This document shows positions 1 through 5,840 of a stretch of DNA of 19,484 nt, one piece after another (the stretch's first letter is position 1; each line of letters starts with the position of its first letter). The notes under the pieces were generated by a model. That model had not been told where the DNA came from, did not search any database, and saw only the letters and a list, made by a program, of their open reading frames with translations. The position numbers and the translations under genes are program-made. This DNA comes from JANLIQ01 sp964362925 (GTDB lineage: Bacteria; Patescibacteriota; UBA1384; 2-12-FULL-50-11), in assembly GCA_964362925.1 (NCBI GenBank), contig CAYIGA010000012.1, forward strand, positions 1 through 19,484. Direction: 5' to 3'.

Positions 1-62
1 CCGGACTGTTTGTGGTGATGGTGGCCTTAACTCTGTTAGCTTTCCGCCGCGCCCTAAAATAA
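1..62 (+). CDS. C-terminal end of a membrane protein (partial)
   Basis: Frame 3 is open from the window edge to a TAA at 60-62 and gives a hydrophobic stretch (GLFVVMVALTLLAF) followed by a basic tail (RRALK). This is what the last transmembrane helix of a membrane protein looks like, with a positive cytoplasmic end. Only about 19 residues are visible, so no family can be named. The gene is cut by the window edge. Confidence 0.45.
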   Translation, partial: GLFVVMVALTLLAFRRALK

Positions 63-105
63 ATTCCTCGGGCGCGGCCAATCAGGGTATATCCGCCATT
101 AGGCG

Positions 106-173
106 TCCTACCAAGACCTTCGTTCTTGGTATGGTCAGTGGTAACCTCCTACCAAGACCTTCGTTCTTGGTAT
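106..173 (+). repeat. Tandem duplication of a 27-nt hairpin
   Basis: The 27 bases at 106-132 recur exactly at 147-173 (period 41). Each copy folds into an 8-bp stem, TACCAAGA with TCTTGGTA (109-116/124-131 and 150-157/165-172), with a 7-nt loop CCTTCGT. There is no U-tract after either hairpin, so they are not standard terminators. The right arm of the second copy runs straight into the -10 box of the tRNA-Thr promoter, so the element may also act on that promoter. Confidence 0.85.
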
Positions 174-176
174 AAT
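168..176 (+). promoter_or_regulatory. Extended -10 promoter for tRNA-Thr
   Basis: TGGTATAAT is a perfect extended -10 element (TGn plus TATAAT at 171-176). Transcription would start near 183, three bases before the tRNA. No good -35 box is present, which fits an extended -10 promoter. The first three bases of the -10 box belong to the duplicated hairpin. The equivalent site after the first copy reads TATGGT and is not a promoter match. Confidence 0.6.
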
Positions 177-185
177 CAACTTATC

Positions 186-257
186 GCCAGCGTAGCTCAG
201 TGGTAGAGCAACTGTTTCGTAAACAGTAGGCCGGGAGTTCAATCCTCCCCGCTGGCT
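186..257 (+). tRNA. tRNA-Thr (anticodon CGU)
   Basis: A full cloverleaf is visible: acceptor GCCAGCG with CGCTGGC, D arm GCTC-AGTGGTA-GAGC, anticodon arm ACTGT-TTCGTAA-ACAGT, and T arm GGGAG-TTCAATC-CTCCC. The anticodon is CGT, reading the Thr codon ACG. The discriminator base is U257 and the 3' CCA is not encoded (CAA follows), unlike the Val and Gln tRNAs of this window, so CCA must be added enzymatically. Confidence 0.95.
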
Positions 258-270
258 CAATTTTACTTTT

Positions 271-418
271 AGGCAAGTAAGTCGTGGAGCCGAAGACGCT
301 AGTAAGGACAGAACTGCTTCTGTCAGACTCGTTGCGGCGGGTTTAGGCCTGTTCCGGGGCGCAACCGTGGAAGACGGCACCACCAGAAGGAAGCAGTCAA
401 CGACTGGCGCCCTTTTTC
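271..418 (+). ncRNA. Candidate structured RNA with terminal U-tract
   Basis: No reading frame with coding character is seen here, but several pairings are. An outer helix AGTCGT (280-285) with ACGACT (400-405) encloses a perfect 7-bp hairpin GACAGAA/TTCTGTC (307-313/318-324), a 6-bp helix GTTGCG/CGCAAC (331-336/360-365), and either CCGT/ACGG (365-368/374-377) or GCCG/CGGC (289-292/375-378). A purine-rich unpaired segment AGAAGGAAGCAG lies at 385-396, and a U-tract follows at 412-416. It lies 13 nt after tRNA-Thr and may share its promoter. I recognise no known RNA family. It could be a trans-acting RNA or a leader with an attenuator. Confidence 0.45.
376..416 (+). terminator. Probable intrinsic terminator of the 271-418 RNA
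   Basis: CCAG (383-386) pairs with CTGG (404-407), and GGC (376-378) with GCC (409-411), with an asymmetric bulge between, followed by TTTTTCTT. The 3' strand of this hairpin shares bases 404-405 with the outer helix of the RNA, so the two folds exclude each other. Confidence 0.5.
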
Positions 419-556
419 TTGATACAATAAATTGCCCAGGAAAATCGCTCTTGGCTTGACAGTTCGATCAACTAACTGCCTTCCAGTCACAGTAAAACCA
501 AAAAACAACGATGAACGATTAGGTGAATATTTTGCTACACTGATTTAGTCCGTTAC

Positions 557-639
557 TCGGCGGAAAGCCGCCGACCTCGGTCGCCTTACCTCTGGCGACC
601 TTCCCCCAGAGCCGGTGACTTGCGAAAGTTGCCGGCTCT
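557..639 (+). other. Three consecutive GC-rich stem-loops
   Basis: Hairpin 1 is TCGGCGG-aaag-CCGCCGA (557-574). Hairpin 2 is GGTCGCC-8 nt-GGCGACC (579-600). Hairpin 3 is AGAGCCGG...CCGGCTCT (608-639), with an inner ACTT/AAGT helix capped by a GCGA tetraloop (618-629). C-rich linkers (CCCCC at 603-607, CCCCCT at 640-645) follow hairpins 2 and 3. The rest of the non-coding stretch from 419 to 643 shows nothing I recognise. Such dense, perfect pairing suggests an RNA element, but its strand, ends and promoter are unknown. Confidence 0.5.
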
Positions 640-643
640 CCCC

Positions 644-955
644 CTAGATAGTCGCGATATTGATTGTCGAACCAGCTTTCGGTTCTTTGGCCAAAACCTT
701 TTTGGTGACGGTAGTTTCTAGGCGATCTTTGATGACGGGGTCGAGGGTTCTTACTTCAAACAAGCGCTCATAATTGGATGCATTTGTAATTTTCTCGTAT
801 AATTTGCCTATCGTCGGAATGGACGGCGCTAAAGCTGTCGAAATCAGCAGGAAATCTACTCGGCCTAGTGGTCGGACTCCGGACCGACCATGATTGGTTT
901 CTCGATATTTTGCCCCACGCTCTTCCTTAACATAGTGAACATATCGGACACAGCC
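644..955 (-). pseudogene. Start-less coding remnant, C-terminal part of an unknown protein
   Basis: Between a TAG at 956-958 and a TAG at 644-646 the minus strand is open for 103 codons. The composition is protein-like, rich in charged residues and with an amphipathic C-terminal half (for example NYERLFEVRTLDPVIKDRLE, then KKVLAKEPKAGSTINIATI at the end). No ATG, GTG or TTG codon occurs in frame; only CTG, ATT and ATC could start it. The upstream side runs into the divergent sigma gene, so a truncated gene is the simplest reading. The ending faintly resembles the small C-terminal domain of Clp-type AAA proteins, but I would not assign it. Confidence 0.35.
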
Positions 956-968
956 CTAAAAGGAGGGC
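953..968 (+). promoter_or_regulatory. Hairpin holding the sigma-factor ribosome binding site
   Basis: GCCCT (953-957) pairs with AGGGC (964-968). The Shine-Dalgarno sequence AGGAGG (961-966) is half in the loop and half in the 3' strand. It is spaced 6 nt from ATG 973, which makes ATG 973 a better start than TTG 970. Pairing would reduce access to the site. Confidence 0.5.
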
Positions 969-972
969 ATTG

Positions 973-1557
973 ATGATTGGGACCGGCGCCGAACCCGCGC
1001 ATCGAGAGTTTGAGTTGTGTGTCAAACCCCTAAGAGATCGGTTGTTCAATTACGCCTATAGGATAACTGGCAACCGTGAGGATGCTGAAGATCTGACGCA
1101 GGAGGCCTGTTGTCGGGCCTACCGTTCGTTTGGCAAGTACGATCGGACTCGGCCGTTTGAAAAATGGTTCTTCCGCATACTGAAGAACTTGTTTATTGAT
1201 AAACTGCGAATCAATGGGAAGCACCAGGCCATCTCCCTCGACCAGCCTCTAAGCAATGGCGATTACAGCTATCTGCTGGAGATCCCCGATAGAACCACCG
1301 ATCCTGAAATGTTGATGATGGATCAAATCATCGATAAGCGTCTCGTGGGCGCTCTCTCGTCTTTACCAGAGCGATTCCGCCGAGTAGTTTTGTTGCGTGA
1401 TGTTGAGAGATTGAGCTACGAAGAAATCGCCCGAGAAATTGGGGCTGGCATTGGGACTGTCCGCTCCCGGATCCATCGTGGCCGAGAGAAAATCCGAGCT
1501 AGGATGAGAACGTTAGACCCCGCTACCTACCCTACCCAAAAAGGGTCTCGAAATTAA
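973..1557 (+). CDS. ECF-type RNA polymerase sigma factor
   Basis: A 194-residue alternative sigma factor of the ECF group, expected to direct RNA polymerase to a limited set of promoters. Region 2 covers about residues 13-80 (RDRLFNYAYRITGNREDAED, then the DLTQEA helix and the FEKWFFRILKN stretch). Region 4 covers about 120-180, with the helix-turn-helix LSYEEIAREIGAGIGTVRSR followed by IHRGREKIR. Both DNA-binding domains are complete and no C-terminal extension exists. No anti-sigma factor lies beside it: upstream are RNA elements and a remnant, downstream a terminator and convergent rplY. Its control must therefore come from elsewhere, from transcription, or from the hairpin over its ribosome binding site. 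The start is chosen from the AGGAGG site 6 nt upstream. Confidence 0.9.
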   Translation: MIGTGAEPAHREFELCVKPLRDRLFNYAYRITGNREDAEDLTQEACCRAYRSFGKYDRTRPFEKWFFRILKNLFIDKLRINGKHQAISLDQPLSNGDYSYLLEIPDRTTDPEMLMMDQIIDKRLVGALSSLPERFRRVVLLRDVERLSYEEIAREIGAGIGTVRSRIHRGREKIRARMRTLDPATYPTQKGSRN

Positions 1558-1571
1558 TCGAGGCCTTTTTC
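1544..1571 (+). terminator. Intrinsic terminator after the sigma-factor gene
   Basis: GGTCTCGA (1544-1551) pairs with TCGAGGCC (1558-1565) with one G-U pair, then TTTTTC. The stop codon TAA (1555-1557) lies in the loop. Confidence 0.85.
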
Positions 1572-1578
1572 TTGACCT

Positions 1579-1636
1579 ATTCTTTGCGGAATACCACCGG
1601 TGGAAGCCAATCGATGTCGCCAACAGATCCGCTTCT
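1579..1636. repeat. Dispersed ~60-nt repeat, copy 1 (diverged)
   Basis: This matches 9638-9698 and 10881-10941 in the same orientation. The shared blocks are ATTCTTTGCGGAATACCAC at the left and GATGTCGCCAA, GATCCGCTTCT at the right. The middle differs by two small compensating indels. On the minus strand the copy overlaps the stop codon of rplY. Confidence 0.75.
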
Positions 1637-2372
1637 AGGATTTTTCGGCGGTTGGTTCTCCGCCAGAGGAGGCGGATGGTTGATCGCCTTCAACTCTGTC
1701 AGCTGGCGGATTGTCAGTCTCTTCGCCGACGGCGGCTGGTTCTTCAGCCAACGCGCCAACAGCGGCAACTTCCGCGGCTTTGTCTTCGGCCAGTTCGGCT
1801 TCGAGTTCCTCGTCGCTTCGTGGCGCCGTTACCAAAGCGACCACTTCTTCTGGATCGTTGGTCACCTGAACTTGGGCCGGAATATTCAAATCGGCCACTC
1901 GGATCTGATCGTCAAAAGTCTTTAAGATTGAAATGTCAACCTCAACATTGGGGATTAAATTGGCTGGCAAACAACGAATCGCAATTTCGTCGGTATTGGC
2001 AATAAAATTACCTTCTAATTCGTCAACCGCTGGCGAAATTCCAACAAAGATGATAGGAATGGTCGTCTCGATCTCTTCATCCATTTTGACAGCGTATAAA
2101 TCAAAATGAATCGGCTCTCCAGTTAAATAGTGAAATTGCGGCTCGTGAAACAGTACCTTGATCGGTTTTTGCTCGCCAATCGTTAAATCAACCAAGGTAC
2201 CGCTACCAGCTTGGGCGTAAGCTTTTTTAAGCGCGACTTGGTCAATCGCGATCGAGGCCGACGCCACACCGTGACCATAAACAACACCGGGAATTTCTCC
2301 CTTAGCCCGAATAGTTTTTACTTTTTTACCGGTCAGCTCTCGCGAGCGCGCGGCCAGGGCGACTGTTTCCAT
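1635..2372 (-). CDS. rplY: 50S ribosomal protein L25 (CTC form)
   Basis: A 245-residue L25 of the long CTC type, which binds 5S rRNA in the large subunit. The N-terminal L25 domain (about 1-90) starts with ARSRELTGKKVKTIRAKGEI and PGVVYGHG, followed by the C-terminal beta-barrel domain (about 95-185, with FVGISPAVDELEG and the VEVDISIL stretch). The last 55 residues form an acidic, low-complexity tail, common in CTC proteins. The start is ATG 2372, directly after a TATAAT box with no Shine-Dalgarno site. The previous gene (zinc-binding protein) ends 21 nt upstream. The 3' end overlaps repeat copy 1 and converges with the sigma-factor terminator. Confidence 0.95.
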   Translation of the reverse strand: METVALAARSRELTGKKVKTIRAKGEIPGVVYGHGVASASIAIDQVALKKAYAQAGSGTLVDLTIGEQKPIKVLFHEPQFHYLTGEPIHFDLYAVKMDEEIETTIPIIFVGISPAVDELEGNFIANTDEIAIRCLPANLIPNVEVDISILKTFDDQIRVADLNIPAQVQVTNDPEEVVALVTAPRSDEELEAELAEDKAAEVAAVGALAEEPAAVGEETDNPPADRVEGDQPSASSGGEPTAEKS

Positions 2373-2384
2373 GGTTGAGGCTAA

Positions 2385-2390
2385 ATTATA
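2385..2390 (-). promoter_or_regulatory. -10 box before rplY
   Basis: On the minus strand TATAAT lies 12 nt before the rplY ATG, inside the 21-nt gap after the upstream gene. No clear -35 box is present. A transcript from it would carry almost no 5' leader. Confidence 0.45.
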
Positions 2391-2393
2391 GCG

Positions 2394-2678
2394 CTAATTG
2401 AAGACTTTTTCTAGAGTGGTTTCCAGGGAATCAACTTCGGCCAGAATCAGTTTTAACTCGCTTGGAGAAATCGGTCCGGCTTTAACTAAATCTTTCAGCG
2501 TTAGCGGTACTAGTAAAATAATCGGAAAATGACCCCGGCTACAGGTAACAGACAGCTCAACCGCTTTGTTTAATTCGTAAGCCCGGACATGGATATCGCG
2601 CAGTTCAAACATCCGACCGCAAACGGGGCAAGTCAGTTCTTGCTGGGCTTTTCGAATTTCGTCTTGAAGAGAACGCAT
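2394..2678 (-). CDS. Small zinc-ribbon-like protein of unknown function
   Basis: A protein of 94 residues. Residues ~17-21 hold CPVCG and ~46-50 hold CSRGH, together giving a plausible CxxC/CxxxH zinc site. A hydrophobic strand (FPIILLVPLTL) and a C-terminal amphipathic helix ending LETTLEKVFN follow. I do not recognise the family. It sits between trmD and rplY on the same strand, 77 nt after trmD and 21 nt before rplY, so a role near translation is possible but only by position. TTG 2681 is one codon upstream, but ATG 2678 is the more natural start. No strong ribosome binding site is visible. Confidence 0.7.
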   Translation of the reverse strand: MRSLQDEIRKAQQELTCPVCGRMFELRDIHVRAYELNKAVELSVTCSRGHFPIILLVPLTLKDLVKAGPISPSELKLILAEVDSLETTLEKVFN

Positions 2679-2755
2679 CAACTTCAGCTTACATCAGCTA
2701 AAGCAATTTTCAAGTATTAAGCTTGAAGTCTAATTTACTCCCTTTAGCGAGATAC

Positions 2756-3394
2756 TTAGAGAGCTTGACGATTAGCTTGGCGCCAAGCATTAATTTCGGC
2801 GTGATGACCGCTCATGAGCACTGACGGTACTGTCATGCCTCGATATTTTTCCGGTCGAGTGTACTGGGGATATTCGGTTAAGCCGGTGGCAAAAGTTTCC
2901 TCTTTAAGCGATTCAGCGTTACCTAAAACTCCGGGAACAAGGCGAGTGACGGCGTCGATGATTGCCAGAGCAGCGAGCTCGCCGCCGGAGAGGACGAACG
3001 AGCCGATCGAAACTTTCTGGTCAACAAATTTGCTGATTCGAGCGTCAAATCCTTCGTAACGACCGCAAAGGACTAGCAACCGTTTCTTGGCAGCGAAGTC
3101 TTCGGCCATCTGTTGATTAAATAGTTCGCCATCGGGGGTCAGTATTATTCGGTGGGCTCGGTGATTGTGATCGAGCGCCCCTAGGGCAGCGTGAGCAACG
3201 TCAACCCGTAAAATCATCCCCGGGCCGCCGCCGTAAGGTGTGTCATCAACGGTGCCGTGTCGATCAACCGCCCAAGTCCGGAGTTGATGAGCTCGAATAT
3301 CGATCAGGTTTGCTTTTTGAGCCCGGCCCGGAATCGAATACGACAGCGCCTGATCAATCATTTCCGGAAAAAGAGTTAGAACGTCGATAGTCAT
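2756..3394 (-). CDS. trmD: tRNA (guanine-N1)-methyltransferase
   Basis: TrmD methylates G37 of tRNAs that have G at position 36, using S-adenosylmethionine, and so prevents +1 frameshifting. The protein has 212 residues and starts with the family signature MTIDVLTLFPEM. The trefoil-knot SAM-binding motifs are present: YGGGPGM near residue 55, LCGRYEGFDAR near 110, and IGSFVLSGGELAALAIIDAV near 130. The C-terminal domain has EYPQYTRP. Upstream codons from TTG 3412 exist, but ATG 3394 matches the family start. A terminator separates it from khpA, and a TACAAT box lies 7 nt before the ATG. RimM and rplS, usual trmD neighbours, are absent here. Confidence 0.96.
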   Translation of the reverse strand: MTIDVLTLFPEMIDQALSYSIPGRAQKANLIDIRAHQLRTWAVDRHGTVDDTPYGGGPGMILRVDVAHAALGALDHNHRAHRIILTPDGELFNQQMAEDFAAKKRLLVLCGRYEGFDARISKFVDQKVSIGSFVLSGGELAALAIIDAVTRLVPGVLGNAESLKEETFATGLTEYPQYTRPEKYRGMTVPSVLMSGHHAEINAWRQANRQAL

Positions 3395-3410
3395 TGGAGC
3401 TATTGTACGC

Positions 3411-3434
3411 AAAAACGACCGCTTCAGCAGTCGT
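3411..3434 (-). terminator. Intrinsic terminator between khpA and trmD
   Basis: On the minus strand ACGACTGC-TGAA-GCGGTCGT forms an 8-bp stem with one wobble pair and is followed by TTTTT. It should end part of the rpsP-khpA transcript before trmD. Confidence 0.8.
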
Positions 3435-3456
3435 TATTGCTTCGATAGGGTTAATT

Positions 3457-3864
3457 TTAAATGACGCCGGTCGCTTTTTCTTCGACTTTTGGCTCGGGTG
3501 GCTTAACTGTTTCAGCCGGGGTGATTGGCGGATTATCCGTTTTGGCTACTTTAACAACAGACCCGGTTGGCTCGACTGATTCTTCCGGCACAGTCAAGCT
3601 ATCGCCTTCAGGGTTAATAATTTTGAGATTAATCCGCGATTCGTTTCTAGCCCCAAAAACCCGCAAGAGCGACCGGATCGCTTTGGCCGTTCGACCCTCG
3701 CGGCCGATCACCTTGCCCATATCTTCGGGATTGACGGTCAGTTGAATTAAGACGCCACGCTCATCGAGCGTTCGTCCGGTTACGACTTCTTTTGGATAAT
3801 CAACAATCGCTTTAACGATATTTTCGACAAATTCTTGGTCGGTCAGTTCATTTTTTCCAGGCAT
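3457..3864 (-). CDS. khpA: KH-domain RNA-binding protein KhpA
   Basis: A 135-residue protein of the KhpA/YlqC family. The KH domain covers about residues 10-85, with the GxxG loop GREG at 54-57 in the context MGKVIGREGRTAKAIRSLLR. Known relatives bind RNA and, with KhpB, influence cell elongation and sRNA regulation. The family protein is usually ~75-80 residues; here a 50-residue proline- and glutamate-rich tail follows the fold and is probably disordered. A good ribosome binding site, AAGGAG, precedes ATG 3864. It lies between rpsP and trmD, the conserved position for khpA. Confidence 0.92.
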   Translation of the reverse strand: MPGKNELTDQEFVENIVKAIVDYPKEVVTGRTLDERGVLIQLTVNPEDMGKVIGREGRTAKAIRSLLRVFGARNESRINLKIINPEGDSLTVPEESVEPTGSVVKVAKTDNPPITPAETVKPPEPKVEEKATGVI

Positions 3865-4013
3865 TTTCTCCTTGGATAGATTTAAGAATTTCAGTAGTTC
3901 GACCTTCTTTCCGCCCTACCGTCTTTTTGTAGCAAAAACGAGTTTAATTGTAAAGAAAAAATGAACTCTAGGCAGTCGGTTCCTCGGCGATTTTGCCAGT
4001 CCGAGCTGATTCT

Positions 4014-4403
4014 TCAGTCGCCAATACCGGGGGTTCGAGCGGTCGACTCGGTCGGTGTTTCCGCTATTTCAGCTGTCTCTTCGCTAGTTTCTGGCATTGG
4101 TCTTGGAACGACTTTCTCTTCAACCTTTTTCTTCGGCGCTTTGTGGTACTGAACAACGACGATTGATTTGTGTTTAATTTTATCTTTTTCCAATAATCGA
4201 GCAACAGTATTGGACGGTTTGGCACCCTTGTTGAGCCAATTGATAACTCCTTCCTTGTCAATTGAAAATTGTTTGCCGTGAGGATTGTAAAATCCCAAAT
4301 CGGCCACATATGAGCCGTTGACAGCAAAGGAATGCTCGGCCACGACAACGCGGTAAGTTGGTTTGTTCTTTTTACCAATTCGTTTCAGTCGAACTACTAG
4401 CAT
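4014..4403 (-). CDS. rpsP: 30S ribosomal protein S16
   Basis: The start MLVVRLKRIGKKNKPTYRVV is the S16 signature, followed by the usual FYNPHGKQFSIDKEGVINWL segment, a core of about 80 residues. The 129-residue protein ends in a long acidic, proline- and threonine-rich extension (from about residue 92) that is probably disordered. Its ATG overlaps the stop of def-fmt (TAATG, one shared base), so the two are translationally coupled. A 149-nt spacer then leads to khpA. Confidence 0.97.
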   Translation of the reverse strand: MLVVRLKRIGKKNKPTYRVVVAEHSFAVNGSYVADLGFYNPHGKQFSIDKEGVINWLNKGAKPSNTVARLLEKDKIKHKSIVVVQYHKAPKKKVEEKVVPRPMPETSEETAEIAETPTESTARTPGIGD

Positions 4404-5758
4404 TAAGCAATATTAGCGTACCAGGAGCAATTTTTCAACTGTTTAGCGTGGCCACGAACAAATTCCGGCCAAGCGGTCGGATTTCTGCCTTCAAGTTGAA
4501 CGGTTTCGAGGGTAATCTTCTTTCCGTCAATGGTGGCGGAGAGAATTTTTAACCGTTTGTCGCCGAGAAAGGTAAAAGTGCCCGGCCAGGGATTGAGAGC
4601 CCGAATTTGTCGGTCGATTGTCTCCGGTGAGGCGAGCAAATCGATCTCGCCCATTTCTTTGGACAACTGACGCGTTTCGGTAGCTTTACCGGATTGAGGC
4701 TGGATTTTGACTTGGCCAGATAGATAAAGCGGTAGAGTTTTTAGCAACAGCCGGACGCCGACTGTCGATAGTCGATCGCGGAGCGTCAAGAAGGTTTCGT
4801 CCGGCGCGATTGGCGCCGTTGTTTGACTAACAATTTCTCCGGTATCAACACCAGCGTTCATTTTCATAATCGTCACTCCCGTCACTTGGTCTCCGGCCAG
4901 TATCGTTGATTGGATTGGCGTTGCCCCGCGATATTTTGGCAAGAGAGATGGGTGGACATTAAGGGCGCCGTAAAGCGGAATACCGAGCGCCTGTTCCGGT
5001 AAAATCTTGCCGTATGAAGCTAAAATAACCAAGTCAGGCTGAAGTTGATCGAGAACGTCAATAATTTCGGTTTTTGTTTGGGGTTGAACGACCGTGATAC
5101 CAGTTTGGCTGGCGATAGTTTTAATCTTCGGGACTTTAATTTGCTGACCGCGGCCGGACGGTTTATCAGTTTCGGTTATGACCGCCGTAATATTCAACCC
5201 AGCTCCGATCAAGCTTTCTAAAATAGTCAGACTGAATTGGTCCGAGCCGAAAAAGACGATTTTCGCCCAGGCAAAATTCTTCAGATTTTTTACCCCGGTC
5301 GCTCGATCAGTAAAGAGACTACCATCTAAGTGATCAATCTCGTGCTGGAGAATCCGCGCCAGCAAGCCCTTAGCCTTGATTGTCACTGGTTTACCGGTCA
5401 GGTCTTGAGCAATAACGGTCACGCCACTCGACCGAGTAACGGCTAATTCCAATCCCGGCAGTGATAAGCAACCCTCGCTGATCGTCTCGGTTACTTGGCT
5501 AGCTTTAATTACCCGAGCGTTGGAGAGCGCCATCGGGCCAATTGGCTTGGCGTTGGGATCATCTTTAATTGGTCGATATTCCAGCACTAATAAATCAATA
5601 TTGGCGCCAAATTGGTTGGCCGCCAGACCCATGCCAGAATTATCGTGCATCACTAAGAGCATTTCTTTGGAGAGTTTTTTTAATTGCTCGTCAAAAACCG
5701 TCACCGGCGCGGCTGGTTGGCGAAGGATTGGATCGTATATTTTCCGGACTTTTTTCAT
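4403..5758 (-). CDS. Fused peptide deformylase and methionyl-tRNA formyltransferase
   Basis: One 451-residue reading frame joins two enzymes. Residues 1-160 are peptide deformylase: motif 1 GMGLAANQ (42-49), motif 2 EGCLSLP with the metal cysteine C97, and motif 3 HEIDH (139-143) with the two metal histidines and catalytic glutamate. Residues ~165-451 are Fmt: KIVFFGSDQFS at the start, GRGQQIKVP, the catalytic NVHPSLLP (N267, H269) and GVDTGE (D305), then the C-terminal domain. Fmt puts the formyl group on initiator Met-tRNA and Def removes it from the finished protein. All catalytic residues are present in both halves. A TAGAAT box lies 8 nt before ATG 5758 and no Shine-Dalgarno site is seen. 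Confidence 0.95.
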   Translation of the reverse strand: MKKVRKIYDPILRQPAAPVTVFDEQLKKLSKEMLLVMHDNSGMGLAANQFGANIDLLVLEYRPIKDDPNAKPIGPMALSNARVIKASQVTETISEGCLSLPGLELAVTRSSGVTVIAQDLTGKPVTIKAKGLLARILQHEIDHLDGSLFTDRATGVKNLKNFAWAKIVFFGSDQFSLTILESLIGAGLNITAVITETDKPSGRGQQIKVPKIKTIASQTGITVVQPQTKTEIIDVLDQLQPDLVILASYGKILPEQALGIPLYGALNVHPSLLPKYRGATPIQSTILAGDQVTGVTIMKMNAGVDTGEIVSQTTAPIAPDETFLTLRDRLSTVGVRLLLKTLPLYLSGQVKIQPQSGKATETRQLSKEMGEIDLLASPETIDRQIRALNPWPGTFTFLGDKRLKILSATIDGKKITLETVQLEGRNPTAWPEFVRGHAKQLKNCSWYANIA

Positions 5759-5766
5759 GCCGCTAT

Positions 5767-5772
5767 ATTCTA
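5767..5772 (-). promoter_or_regulatory. Possible -10 box before def-fmt
   Basis: TAGAAT on the minus strand, 8 nt before the ATG, with TTTAAA 18 nt further up as a weak -35. With no ribosome binding site visible, a leaderless transcript is possible. Confidence 0.3.
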
Positions 5773-5840
5773 CCTAATTTTAGGCTAATATTTAAACTAC
5801 AAGATGGCTACTTTTGGGCTGACTGACCCTTAACGACTAA

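Noticed and set aside
106..173. Two exact repeats as a minimal CRISPR array
   Set aside because: The spacer would be only 14 nt, only two copies exist and no cas genes are present. A duplicated hairpin explains it better.
376..400. Segment resembling the SRP RNA tip (CC-GAAGGAAGCAG)
   Set aside because: The 3' strand matches the SRP consensus well, but the 5' strand reads ACCACC where SRP RNA needs AGGUCC, the loop is AGAA, and the flanks do not form the long SRP hairpin.
1652..2005. Plus-strand frames opposite rplY (117 residues)
   Set aside because: They are shadows of the rplY gene on the other strand, with arginine-rich, non-natural composition.
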